Source of the DNA: a candidate division NPL-UPA2 bacterium | GTDB taxonomy: Bacteria; Bacillota; UBA994 | Assembly: GCA_018725205.1 (NCBI GenBank) | Contig: QLUB01000055.1 | Location: 1-12,097 of the forward strand | Direction: 5' to 3' | DNA length: 12,097 bases | Shown here: positions 1-7,337 of the stretch, in pieces | How positions within the stretch are numbered: position 1 is the stretch's first letter | How the letters are laid out: every line of letters starts with the position of its first letter | Position numbers and translations under genes: made by a program | The notes under the pieces: model-generated | The model's input: the letters and a program-made list of their open reading frames with translations, nothing else | The model's database searches: none | What the model was told of the DNA's origin: nothing

Positions 1-83
1 GGCACATGGCGCATGGCACATAGCACATGGCACTTGGCACTTGGCACTTGGCACATGGCACTTGGCACTTAGCGGAAAGCGGA
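1..83. repeat. Degenerate 7-bp tandem repeat array, left copy (cut by window edge)
   Basis: Eleven consecutive 7-bp units can be read from 7 to 83, preceded by six bases (1-6) that fit a truncated unit, so the array continues outside the window. The units are mostly TGGCACT (five) and TGGCACA (two), with TGGCGCA, TAGCACA, TAGCGGA and AAGCGGA once each. The central GC at unit positions 3-4 never varies. The array ends with TAGCGGA then AAGCGGA, an order also found near the right end of the array at 8626-8814. There are no spacers and no protein-coding sense. It sits downstream of tldE, not next to a start codon that can be seen here. Confidence 0.93.
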
Positions 84-239
84 AGAGATAAAAACAAAAC
101 ACACTCACCGCTAGGCTAAACCTAAACCCGGTCCCAAAGGGAAAGAAACTGAAGTTGCTTACAAAAACGGTGAGAAGCGCGAGATAGGTGAGCGACTTAG
201 TGTTCTGCCACAGCTTCCACACAGGTGGATTCCCGCCCT
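84..239. other. Spacer between left repeat array and tldE stop
   Basis: I see no convincing gene, RNA or terminator here. Two weak inverted repeats exist: CTCACCG (104-110) with CGGTGAG (168-174), separated by 57 bases, and TCCAC/GTGGA around 216-229. Neither is followed by a T run on the minus strand, so no intrinsic terminator for the tld operon can be called. On the plus strand an open frame of 42 codons runs from 115 to a TAA at 241-243. It has a charged, protein-like composition but no start codon or ribosome binding site. It could be the eroded 3' end of a gene or chance. Confidence 0.5.
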
Positions 240-1586
240 CTAAGTCCCGGCGACAGCTAACGACCCAATAAACAGCGACGGCGCGCCAATCGCACCCACG
301 CCGAAATCAAGATCGTCGCCGACCGCTCGCACGTCACAAAGCATAGTAAAGAAATTGCCCGCGATGGTAATCTGGTTCACTGGACGAACAACTTGGCCAC
401 CCTTAACTAAGTATCCGTAGGCCGAGAGCGAGAAGTCGCCCGAGACCGGGTTAGCCCCGGCATGGGTGCCTTGGATACTGGTGATGATTAAGCCATCGCC
501 CATTTGTGTAAGCAGCGCCTGGTAGCAGTTCTGCCCCGGCACAATGTAAAAATTACTGTGCGCAACACCTACGGGTGCATTGTAGGCAGCTTTATGCGCG
601 TTGCCGGTGGACATTACGCCTTCTTTTTTGGCGGTCTTTTGGTTGTGGAGCAAAGTAGTGAGTACGCCCCCTTCTACTACTGCTTTCTTGCGCGTGGGGA
701 AGCCCTCGGCATCAAAGGGGGAGGCGTTCGGACGCTCTGCTAGATGTGGGTCATCGATGATGGTGACTATTTCGCTCATAATGCGCTCGTTAACCTTACC
801 CTTCAAGAGCGACATCCCTTTTTGCGCCGCGTCAGCCGAGAAGGATGAGGCAAACGTCGACAAGAAGGTGAGCGCGACGTCTTTGCGCAGTACCACGGGG
901 TAGCTGCCAGACGGCACCGGCTCCGCACCTAGGAGCGACAGCGCTTCTTCTACAGCTTCCTTGGCCAGTTTCGCCGCGTCAAAACGCGTAAAGTCGCGGG
1001 CCGCCACAAAGGCATAGGACTGCTTGGTGTCCGCCCCCTCTTTAACGACTGCCGATATGTACCCGGCGGCGAAATTATCCCGGTGGCTTAACTTGAGACC
1101 ATGTGAGTTCATAATCAGCGTTTCCCCAAAGGTGTCACCTACGCTTACTTGCGCCGTGAAGACCCGGTTATCCAGCGCGTAGGCCTGTCCTTCTACCGCC
1201 TTAACCCAAGCTATTTTTTCACCGGCGGGAACTTCCGGTAAAGACTCGCTAAAGGCATCAATGTGCGTGTAGTTGTCCGGCGCTGCCCCCGCAAAAATTT
1301 CCTCGCCTGCGTCGCCGTCCATGATTGCCGCATTCTCCAAAGCATCCTTAAGCAGCGTCTCTAGCCCCTCGTCAGCAAAGTTCTCGGTGAAGGAGTATCC
1401 CATCTTGCCGTTAATCAGACCACGGAACATCAGGCCGCGGGATTCCGCTAGGGTGTAGCTGTCAATTTCTGTCTTGAAAACACCTACGCGAAACTGATTG
1501 CGCGAAGATGCGTAGACCTCCATATCCCTAAAGCCCATGGTGCGGCCGCGTGTGAAGAGCGCTTGCGCAAAGCTCTGTACATCCAC
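240..1586 (-). CDS. tldE: TldE/PmbA family protein, TldD partner subunit
   Basis: This is the second subunit of the TldD/TldE cytoplasmic metalloprotease. In Escherichia coli the pair degrades unfolded peptides such as the CcdA antitoxin and removes the leader of microcin B17. The 448-residue length matches PmbA (about 450). The C-terminal family core is clear: the region around residues 310-350 with HNQKTAKKEG and NAPVG, GDFSLSAYGYLVK at 383-395, and the terminal GAIGAPSLFIG at 432-441. It lacks the HExxxH zinc motif of TldD, as expected for this non-catalytic partner. The GTG start directly follows the TAA of tldD with no gap. A GGGGG ribosome binding site inside the end of tldD sits 8 bases before it, suggesting translational coupling. 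No nearby RiPP precursor was recognised, so the substrate is unknown. Confidence 0.93.
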   Translation of the reverse strand: MDVQSFAQALFTRGRTMGFRDMEVYASSRNQFRVGVFKTEIDSYTLAESRGLMFRGLINGKMGYSFTENFADEGLETLLKDALENAAIMDGDAGEEIFAGAAPDNYTHIDAFSESLPEVPAGEKIAWVKAVEGQAYALDNRVFTAQVSVGDTFGETLIMNSHGLKLSHRDNFAAGYISAVVKEGADTKQSYAFVAARDFTRFDAAKLAKEAVEEALSLLGAEPVPSGSYPVVLRKDVALTFLSTFASSFSADAAQKGMSLLKGKVNERIMSEIVTIIDDPHLAERPNASPFDAEGFPTRKKAVVEGGVLTTLLHNQKTAKKEGVMSTGNAHKAAYNAPVGVAHSNFYIVPGQNCYQALLTQMGDGLIITSIQGTHAGANPVSGDFSLSAYGYLVKGGQVVRPVNQITIAGNFFTMLCDVRAVGDDLDFGVGAIGAPSLFIGSLAVAGT

Positions 1587-2978
1587 TTATTTGTCCCCCT
1601 TTCGTCCGCCGACGGTAATCTCTGATACGCGAAGGGTAGGCTGACCTACGTCCGTCGGAACACTGCCGCTCAGTGAGCCGCACATGCCTTGCCCACAGGC
1701 GAGGTTATTGGCTACCATGTCAATGCGCATTAATATCTCTGATCCCTTGCCAATCAAGCTAGCACCCCGCACCGGCTCCATAACCTTGCCGTTTCGCACC
1801 ATGTACGCTTCGTTGACCGCGAAGTTAAACTCACCTGTCGCGGGATTAACCGAGCCGCCACCCATGTATCTGGCAAACAACCCGTACTCAGTGTTGGCGA
1901 TAATTTCGTCTTTGGAATAGGGGCCCGGTAAGATGAAGGTGTTCGTCATGCGCGAAGTGGGCGCGAACTTATAGGACTGGCGGCGGGAATTGCCCGTAGC
2001 CTTCGCCTGCATCCGCCGGCCGTTTAGCATGTCAACGAGATAACCCCTGAGGATGCCGTTTTCAATCAGCAGATTTCGCCGCGTGGGGTGCCCCTCGTCA
2101 TCCACGTTAAGGCTACCCCAAGCATTGGGAATCGTGCCGTCATCTACGGCGCTGACCGCTTCCGAAGCAATCTTCTCACCTATTTTGTCGGCAAACACAG
2201 AGGTTTTCTTGGCTACCGAAGTCGCTTCCAGGCTGTGGCCACAAGCCTCGTGGAAGATTACGCCGCCAAACTCATTGTCGATAATCACGGGCATGCGGCC
2301 GCTTGGCGCATAATCGGCGTGAATCATGGTGCTGGCAATACGTGCCGCCTCGCGCGCGTAAGTATCGATGTCAATCTTGTCGTAAAACTCAAACCCCATG
2401 TGGGCCCCGGGCGCATAGGTGCCGGACTGCTTTTCGGCGCCCTTAGAGGCAATAGCCGTAATACTTGTGCGGGTGCGCACACGGCGATCTTCAACTAGGA
2501 GGCCGCTGGAATTGGCGATTTGCACATGTTGGTCCTCGTCAAAGTAGCGCACCGAAACCTGCGAAATAATGGGGTCATACTCTTTGGCTATTTGATAGGC
2601 ACGCGTCATTAAAGCTACTTTGCGCTGTTTGTCAATTGTGTGCGGAAGGGCATGGATCAGATTTACTTGGGGCAACGCTCCCTTTAGCAAGTTCAAGCAT
2701 CGGGTTCCGCTTACACCCGGCAGCGCCTCCGCCGCCGCTTTGGCAACTCGCAAGAGGCTCTCGCGGCTGCCGTCGTTCGTGTAGGCGTAGACACAGTTCG
2801 TGCCCTGAACAATGCGTATGCCTATCCCGTATTCTCGCCCCGATACGCTGCTGTCGACTTTCCCTCCGACCAGAGCTAAGGTGTTACTGAAGCGGTCTTC
2901 AACAAAGACCTCCGCGAAGTCGCCCCCGGTGCTAAGGGCCGCCGTAATGCAATCTTCCAGCAGGGCTTTTGCCAGCAT
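1587..2978 (-). CDS. tldD: TldD zinc metalloprotease
   Basis: This is the catalytic subunit of the TldD/TldE peptidase, 463 residues against 481 in E. coli. The zinc site is intact: HEACGH at residues 243-248 is the HExxxH motif, and C433 in GMCGSLSGSVP matches the cysteine that completes the site in the E. coli enzyme. The C-terminal DVGQPTLRVSEITVGG segment is typical of the family. In the known complex the peptide passes through a narrow channel between the subunits, so folded proteins are excluded. The start is set by AAAGGAGGA nine bases upstream of ATG 2978; the longer open frame to 3197 is rejected because its extra residues are the aminotransferase gene in another frame. It follows that gene by 23 bp and abuts tldE. 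No truncation or missing active-site residue was seen. Confidence 0.95.
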   Translation of the reverse strand: MLAKALLEDCITAALSTGGDFAEVFVEDRFSNTLALVGGKVDSSVSGREYGIGIRIVQGTNCVYAYTNDGSRESLLRVAKAAAEALPGVSGTRCLNLLKGALPQVNLIHALPHTIDKQRKVALMTRAYQIAKEYDPIISQVSVRYFDEDQHVQIANSSGLLVEDRRVRTRTSITAIASKGAEKQSGTYAPGAHMGFEFYDKIDIDTYAREAARIASTMIHADYAPSGRMPVIIDNEFGGVIFHEACGHSLEATSVAKKTSVFADKIGEKIASEAVSAVDDGTIPNAWGSLNVDDEGHPTRRNLLIENGILRGYLVDMLNGRRMQAKATGNSRRQSYKFAPTSRMTNTFILPGPYSKDEIIANTEYGLFARYMGGGSVNPATGEFNFAVNEAYMVRNGKVMEPVRGASLIGKGSEILMRIDMVANNLACGQGMCGSLSGSVPTDVGQPTLRVSEITVGGRKGDK

Positions 2979-2986
2979 GGTGACAT

Positions 2987-2995
2987 TCCTCCTTT
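2987..2995 (-). promoter_or_regulatory. Ribosome binding site fixing the tldD start
   Basis: On the minus strand AAAGGAGGA lies 9 bases before the ATG at 2978. It selects this start over the in-frame reading that continues upstream to 3197, which would overlap the aminotransferase gene by almost 200 bp. Confidence 0.85.
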
Positions 2996-3001
2996 GTAAA
3001 A

Positions 3002-4171
3002 TCAGCGTTTCAGGAACTTGGCGATACGCTCCAACCCTAGGGCTAAACGAGTGTCTGGCGTAGTAAGCGAGATACGCCAGTAGCCCTCGCCGAATCGCCC
3101 AAAACCTATGCCGGGCGAGACGATAACGCCTTGCTCGGCTAAAAGCCGCATGGCAAACTCCTGCGATGAAGCGAAACCGGCCGGGATAGGCAGCCACACG
3201 TACAGCGAGGCCCGGGGCACAGCACAGGGCAACCCCATCTTACCGAGCGCGTCCAAGACTGCCGCCCGCCGAGCTTCGTAGATGTTACGCATGCGCGCGA
3301 TTGTCCCCGTCGGATTGGCCAAGCCTTCCATGGCCGCAAACTGAATAGCCGTAAACTGCCCGCTGTCGGTAGCTGTCTTCACTTTGCGCAGGGCGGTAAT
3401 GAGCTGTTCGTTGCCGTAGGCAAAAGCAACGCGCCAACCCGTCATATTAAAGGGTTTGGAGAGCGAGTTTAGCTCAATACAGCAGTCCATAGAGCCCGGG
3501 ACTTCCAAGATACTCGGGGCCGCAAACCCGTCAAAAGTAATCTCCGAGTAGGCGTTATCGTGACAGATTACAATGTTGTGTTGCTTGGCAAACTCGACAG
3601 CCCGCGCGAAAAAGGGTAACTCCGCAGTCGCAGCGGTGGGGTTATTCGGGTAGTTGAGGTACATTAGGGACGCGCGCCGCAGGATGTCTGCGGGGATAGA
3701 GTTGAAATCCGGCAAGAAATCGTTTTCAGGGAGTAGCGGCATAGGATATGGCTCGGCATTAGCTAAGACAGCCGCCATCTCATACACGGGATAGGCGGGG
3801 TTGGGCACCAGTACCACATCGCCTGGGTTCGCTACCGCTAAGGCAAAGTGGGCGATGCCTTCCTTAGAGCCAATAAGCCCCACCAGCTCGCGGTCCGCAT
3901 GCACACTTACGCCAAACCGTTGCTTAAGCCACGCGGCGGCACTGCGGCGGAAGGCGGGATCACCATCGTACTCGGGATACTGATGCGTGGCGGTTTTGTG
4001 GCGCACTATGTCCACAAAGGCTTCAACTATAAAGTCGGGGGTGGGCACGTCGGGGTCTCCAACGCCTAGGTTAATCAGGTCCACGCCGCGTGCGCGCGCC
4101 TCCCATTTCAGGCGATCGATCTCGGCAAAGAGATACTGCGGCATGTTGTGAATGCGGTCGGCTATGTGCAT
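3002..4171 (-). CDS. dapL: Class I/II PLP aminotransferase, probable LL-diaminopimelate aminotransferase
   Basis: A fold-type I aminotransferase of 389 residues, the usual length for DapL. DapL converts tetrahydrodipicolinate plus glutamate directly to LL-diaminopimelate for lysine and peptidoglycan. Visible landmarks are the N-terminal LGVGDPDVPTP (35-45), GSKEGIAHF (101-109), YPNNPT (174-179), D205 and Y208 in HDNAYSE for cofactor binding, K239 in SLSKPFNMTGWR as the Schiff-base lysine, and R366 in YWRISL as the likely carboxylate-binding arginine. The overall pattern, including QYPEYDG and FNMTGWR, is that of the DapL-like group common in clostridia. Related aspartate or alanine aminotransferases share most of these motifs, so the substrate is inferred. 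AGGAGG lies 6 bases before ATG 4171. It sits 55 bp after the D-glutamate cyclase-like gene and 23 bp before tldD, consistent with one operon. Confidence 0.85.
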   Translation of the reverse strand: MHIADRIHNMPQYLFAEIDRLKWEARARGVDLINLGVGDPDVPTPDFIVEAFVDIVRHKTATHQYPEYDGDPAFRRSAAAWLKQRFGVSVHADRELVGLIGSKEGIAHFALAVANPGDVVLVPNPAYPVYEMAAVLANAEPYPMPLLPENDFLPDFNSIPADILRRASLMYLNYPNNPTAATAELPFFARAVEFAKQHNIVICHDNAYSEITFDGFAAPSILEVPGSMDCCIELNSLSKPFNMTGWRVAFAYGNEQLITALRKVKTATDSGQFTAIQFAAMEGLANPTGTIARMRNIYEARRAAVLDALGKMGLPCAVPRASLYVWLPIPAGFASSQEFAMRLLAEQGVIVSPGIGFGRFGEGYWRISLTTPDTRLALGLERIAKFLKR

Positions 4172-4226
4172 AATTTTCCTCCTCGCGCATGTGCGGAATG
4201 ACGCAAATGCTTTTCTTGCCGCTCAC

Positions 4227-5111
4227 CTAGAAAGATGTGGGGGCGGCAGTCGCTTGTGATTCTAGATATTGCGCGGTCAAAGCGTTAAGCTCGCGTAAAA
4301 ACGCGGCACACACCTCGGCAGACAAGCCATCTACCGTCGGTTCTCGGCGCGCCGTACAGCCGTCAACTACCCCTACTTCGCACAGGCTCTGCAGCAGGGC
4401 CTGCTCCTCTGCTGCCGCAGGCAGGAAATTCTCGCTCTGCAGGACTGACAGTGCGGCAATCAGCGCGTATGCGCCCCAGTTGCTTACGCCCGCGCAGACT
4501 ATGGCGCGAGCGTCGCTAACGGCCGCGATAGATGCGCCATTTGCGGGAGCGGGGATACGGCGCCCGGCTCTCCCACAACCAAGTTCATTGCCGCCGTCAC
4601 CAATCGCTATGGTAAAAATGCCTAGCGCCTGTGCCTCAGCCAAAGCCTTATCCAGCATCGGCACAAAGGGCGAAATATCTACCCCGCGCATATTGCGACA
4701 CTTGCCGTCACTGCCTTGTCCCGGGTACTCTAGAGCCACAAACACTTGACAAGGATAGTTGTGCCAGAGGTCTACCGAAACCATGCCTGGCTGTAAAGAC
4801 ACAATCTCGCAGCGCAGACCAAGACTTCCCCGGCATACTTCCATCGCCTGCAGTGCGCTCTCGGCGCAAAGGATGACTACAGCCTTCCCTAGATGCTCCA
4901 AGGCGCGAGCAAGAAAAGCTGCTCCCGGCGGACCATCGCTTTCTACCGCTTGTGCAGACGGAATGTAAAACCCTGTGGCGATAACGACAGTACCAGCCGT
5001 TAATAGCCGCTCTGCCGCTAAGGCTAAGGTCCCCGGGCTATGTTCTTGCGCTAACCCTCTCTGTCCGGGGTCCTGCCGTAGATGCAATTCAAGTGCTGCG
5101 AAGTGCCCCAT
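4227..5111 (-). CDS. D-glutamate cyclase-like C-terminal domain protein (DUF4392)
   Basis: A 294-residue single-domain protein matching the C-terminal domain of D-glutamate cyclase, the enzyme that interconverts D-glutamate and 5-oxo-D-proline in mammals. Landmarks are VVIATGFYIP (42-51), ALEYPGQG (126-133), NMRGVDIS (140-147), the glycine-rich GDGGNELGCG (171-180), AGVSNWGAYAL (207-217), and VDGCTARREPTVDGL (249-263). These GNELG and VDG segments are the most conserved parts of the family. It has no signal peptide or membrane segment, so it is cytoplasmic. Cysteines are frequent. AGGAGG lies 5 bases before ATG 5111, and the gene follows the family 4 hydrolase by 18 bp. Neighbouring DapL fits a role near peptidoglycan amino acids, but bacterial members are poorly characterised and the reaction is inferred from family membership. 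Confidence 0.8.
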   Translation of the reverse strand: MGHFAALELHLRQDPGQRGLAQEHSPGTLALAAERLLTAGTVVIATGFYIPSAQAVESDGPPGAAFLARALEHLGKAVVILCAESALQAMEVCRGSLGLRCEIVSLQPGMVSVDLWHNYPCQVFVALEYPGQGSDGKCRNMRGVDISPFVPMLDKALAEAQALGIFTIAIGDGGNELGCGRAGRRIPAPANGASIAAVSDARAIVCAGVSNWGAYALIAALSVLQSENFLPAAAEEQALLQSLCEVGVVDGCTARREPTVDGLSAEVCAAFLRELNALTAQYLESQATAAPTSF

Positions 5112-5129
5112 AGTAACCTCCTGTAACCG

Positions 5130-6398
5130 TCAGAACTGTGGCAGATGGCGTCGATGTGCCTCCAAAAGGTCGGCAACCAAAAGCTGCGCCGTCTGGGTGT
5201 TTGGCACCAGCGGGTGCAGGCGCATGGCTTCAACAGCGTGCTGGCGATCCCCTTTCACTGCGGCCAGTACATTCATGGCTTCGGCTCGCTCCACGCGCGA
5301 GATGAGCTCCCTAAGCGCGGCGTCGAGTTCCTCCGGTACCGGCAACAACCGTGCTCCCTCGCTACTTACGTGACTAGGTACTTCGACAATAGCCTCTGCC
5401 GGCAGCCACTTTACTACTCCACCATTGCGCCCGTTAACTACCAGACGGTCGTCCCGCGAAGCTTGTATGCTCGCGATTACTTGCACGGCTAAGTCACCGT
5501 GCCCGGCCATGCCACGCCGCAGGCGCAAGCGCGGAGTTGGCTGTTCCGCTTGTTCACGGTAGTGGCCATAAATCGCAGGCAGCCTGAGCATGAGTTCTTG
5601 CGCTCGCGTCCGCCGCATCTTCTGCTGCTCTCTTAGTATTTCAGGTGTAAAATAATAATACAAAAGATAGGGTGACGGTAGAACGCTAAAGCGCTGCAAA
5701 AGGCGCCCCATTCTCCCCACAAAGCCGGGGATAAGCCTTAATGGCCCGCAGAGCGAACGCACCTTAGGCAGCAGATTGCGCCCCTTGAAGCGCACTGCTG
5801 TCACTGCGCCGCAGTGATTTACCCCTACATTATCTATGACGAGGTTCTTTGGGTTGATTCTTAATAGCTGTCCCAAAACTACTTGCATCCCAAAGGGTTC
5901 GTCGCAAATCGCCGTTATTTTCTCAAACCCACTATCGAGCACGGCGCGCGCCACTTGCCCGGTAGGGTTCGTGTAATTCACGAGGTGTGCGTCAGGGCAT
6001 AGACTCTGCATGCGGCGGGTTAGCTCTAGCATGTAGGGAATAGAACGCCAAGCAAAGGAGAAGCCGCCGGGGCCTGTGGTTTCCTGTCCAATGCAATCGA
6101 GGCGACGCGGTATTTGTTCGTCGAGAGCGCGGGCCTCTAGGCCCCCGATGCGCACTTGGCACAATACGTAATTTGCGCCTGTCAAAGCCTCGTCCAGCAC
6201 TGTAGTGTCGGTTATGGTGTACTGCGCACCGCGTGCTTCTACCATGCACCGCGAAAGTTTGGCGACTACGTTCAGGTTCTCGCGGTCAATATCCATCAGG
6301 CAGACCTCTGCCCCCCCTAAGACTTCTTCCTCTGCAAATAACCCCTCAATGATACCGGGCGTAAACGCGCTAGCCCCGCCAATCACTGCGATCTTCAA
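5130..6398 (-). CDS. Glycoside hydrolase family 4 (probable 6-phospho-glycosidase)
   Basis: A 422-residue NAD- and divalent-metal-dependent glycosidase of family GH4, which cleaves (usually 6-phosphorylated) disaccharides by an oxidation-elimination mechanism. The N-terminal MKIAVIGGASAFTP is the Rossmann NAD loop. IGQETTGPGG (103-112), VNYTNP (140-145), C165 in ICDEP and H195 in GVNHCG are the substrate and metal-binding signatures, and PYLLYYYF (243-250) carries the likely catalytic tyrosine. CDEP and GVNHCG differ from the commoner CNxP and GLNHxxW forms, so alpha or beta specificity cannot be set from sequence; 6-phospho-beta-glucosidase is the usual annotation for this type. No PTS transporter lies in the window. 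The start is TTG at 6398, giving the canonical MKIAV; no in-frame ATG or GTG lies closer to the ribosome binding site, whose GGAGG core ends 14 bases away inside a hairpin (6404-6449). Confidence 0.88.
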   Translation of the reverse strand: MKIAVIGGASAFTPGIIEGLFAEEEVLGGAEVCLMDIDRENLNVVAKLSRCMVEARGAQYTITDTTVLDEALTGANYVLCQVRIGGLEARALDEQIPRRLDCIGQETTGPGGFSFAWRSIPYMLELTRRMQSLCPDAHLVNYTNPTGQVARAVLDSGFEKITAICDEPFGMQVVLGQLLRINPKNLVIDNVGVNHCGAVTAVRFKGRNLLPKVRSLCGPLRLIPGFVGRMGRLLQRFSVLPSPYLLYYYFTPEILREQQKMRRTRAQELMLRLPAIYGHYREQAEQPTPRLRLRRGMAGHGDLAVQVIASIQASRDDRLVVNGRNGGVVKWLPAEAIVEVPSHVSSEGARLLPVPEELDAALRELISRVERAEAMNVLAAVKGDRQHAVEAMRLHPLVPNTQTAQLLVADLLEAHRRHLPQF

Positions 6399-6403
6399 AC
6401 AGA

Positions 6404-6449
6404 AACACCGCCCCTCCTTCGCTTAAGTTCGCGAGGGCACGGCGGTGTT
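6404..6449 (-). promoter_or_regulatory. Hairpin masking the ribosome binding site of the GH4 gene
   Basis: A perfect 9-bp inverted repeat pairs 6404-6412 (AACACCGCC) with 6441-6449 (GGCGGTGTT). An inner stem pairs 6413-6416 with 6433-6436, with a 4-base bulge at 6437-6440. In the minus-strand RNA the 3' arm reads GAGGGGCGGUGUU and contains the core of the AAGGAGG ribosome binding site (6413-6419). The UUG start follows the stem by 5 bases. The stem is followed by UUUCUGUUUG-like sequence within and after GUGUU, which is only mildly U-rich. It may be a translational control element, or a weak terminator or attenuator that lowers expression of the genes after panB. The inverted repeat is seen; the function is inferred. 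Confidence 0.65.
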
Positions 6450-6464
6450 CCTGCGTGACACACA

Positions 6465-7319
6465 CTATTTGGGGGTGTACTCGTCAAACAGCGCCTTAAA
6501 TTCCTCGATGGGGTCAAGCACACGGTAGACGTGTTCTTCTCCCGGGAAAGCCCCTGATTTGACATCGGCGACATAGGCCTTAAAGGCATTCGTCTCCACC
6601 TCGGCGACATTGGCGTACTTCTTGACGAACTTAGGTGTAAAGGCTTCGAACTTGCCAAGCAAGTCCGCGCTGATTAAGAGCTGCCCGTCACAGCGACCGG
6701 CCCCAATGGAGTACACCGGGATGCTTAACCGCTGCGCCAAGAAAGCTGTTACTTCCGGGGGTACAGCCTCGACCAAGATACACAGCGCGCCCGCAGCCTC
6801 GACTGCCAAGGCGTCTTTAATTACGGCCCGCGCGCCTTTGATATCGCGCCCCTGCGCCTTGTGCCCGCCTAGTTGCCCAGAGCTCTGTGGCGTCAGCCCA
6901 ATATGCCCCATCACTACTATGCCTGCTTCGTTAATGGCCTTGATGCGGCTAGCTACGCGCACGCCGCCCTCGAGTTTAATACAGTCTACCTCGGCCTCTT
7001 TCAGGAAGCGCCCCGCATTCCTGACGGCGTCTTCGTCCGAGACTTGGTAGGACATAAAGGGCATGTCGCCAATCACAAATGTGTTCGGCGCTCCCCGGCG
7101 CACTGCCTGGCAGTGGCGAATGCAGTCCTCCATCGTCACCGGCACGGTGCCATGATACCCTAACACCACCATGCCCAGAGAATCACCGACTAGAATCATG
7201 TCCATCCCCGCCTTTTCGGCAAAGGAAGCTGTGGGGAAATCGTAAGCTGTAACCCAAGCGGCTTGCTCGCCGCTCTTCTTCATCTTGTGCAAATCGAGAA
7301 TGGTCTTTTTCTTAGGCAT
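6465..7319 (-). CDS. panB: 3-methyl-2-oxobutanoate hydroxymethyltransferase (PanB)
   Basis: PanB transfers a hydroxymethyl group from 5,10-methylenetetrahydrofolate to 3-methyl-2-oxobutanoate to give ketopantoate, the first committed step toward pantothenate and CoA. The 284-residue protein is slightly longer than the usual 264-280. The active site is complete: D46 in VGDS and D85 in GDMPF for the metal, K115 and E117 in CIKLEGG, GHIGLTPQS (138-146), and E184 in LVEAVP as the catalytic acid. I chose ATG 7319 because GGGGG at 7328-7332 stands 8 bases before it. A GTG three codons upstream (7328) would overlap that ribosome binding site. The gene follows the unknown lead gene by 18 bp. panC and panD are not in the window. 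Confidence 0.96.
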   Translation of the reverse strand: MPKKKTILDLHKMKKSGEQAAWVTAYDFPTASFAEKAGMDMILVGDSLGMVVLGYHGTVPVTMEDCIRHCQAVRRGAPNTFVIGDMPFMSYQVSDEDAVRNAGRFLKEAEVDCIKLEGGVRVASRIKAINEAGIVVMGHIGLTPQSSGQLGGHKAQGRDIKGARAVIKDALAVEAAGALCILVEAVPPEVTAFLAQRLSIPVYSIGAGRCDGQLLISADLLGKFEAFTPKFVKKYANVAEVETNAFKAYVADVKSGAFPGEEHVYRVLDPIEEFKALFDEYTPK

Positions 7320-7337
7320 TTTACTCACCCCCTAGCT

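Noticed and set aside
212..232. Terminator hairpin downstream of tldE
   Set aside because: The TCCAC/GTGGA stem is 5 bp and is not followed by a T run on the minus strand.
2636..2890. Plus-strand open frames antisense to tldD, dapL, murA and the GGDEF gene
   Set aside because: They lack ribosome binding sites, show no family motifs, and are explained by the high GC content opposite clear minus-strand genes.
2979..3197. N-terminal extension of TldD giving 536 residues
   Set aside because: The extra residues do not resemble TldD and overlap the aminotransferase gene; a strong ribosome binding site stands before ATG 2978.
4172..4226. Regulatory hairpin in the gap before the aminotransferase gene
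   Set aside because: Only short imperfect GCGC/GCAC complementarity is present, and the ribosome binding site is outside it.
7320..7328. GTG start of panB three codons upstream
   Set aside because: The GTG overlaps the only GGGGG ribosome binding site, which is instead 8 bases from ATG 7319.
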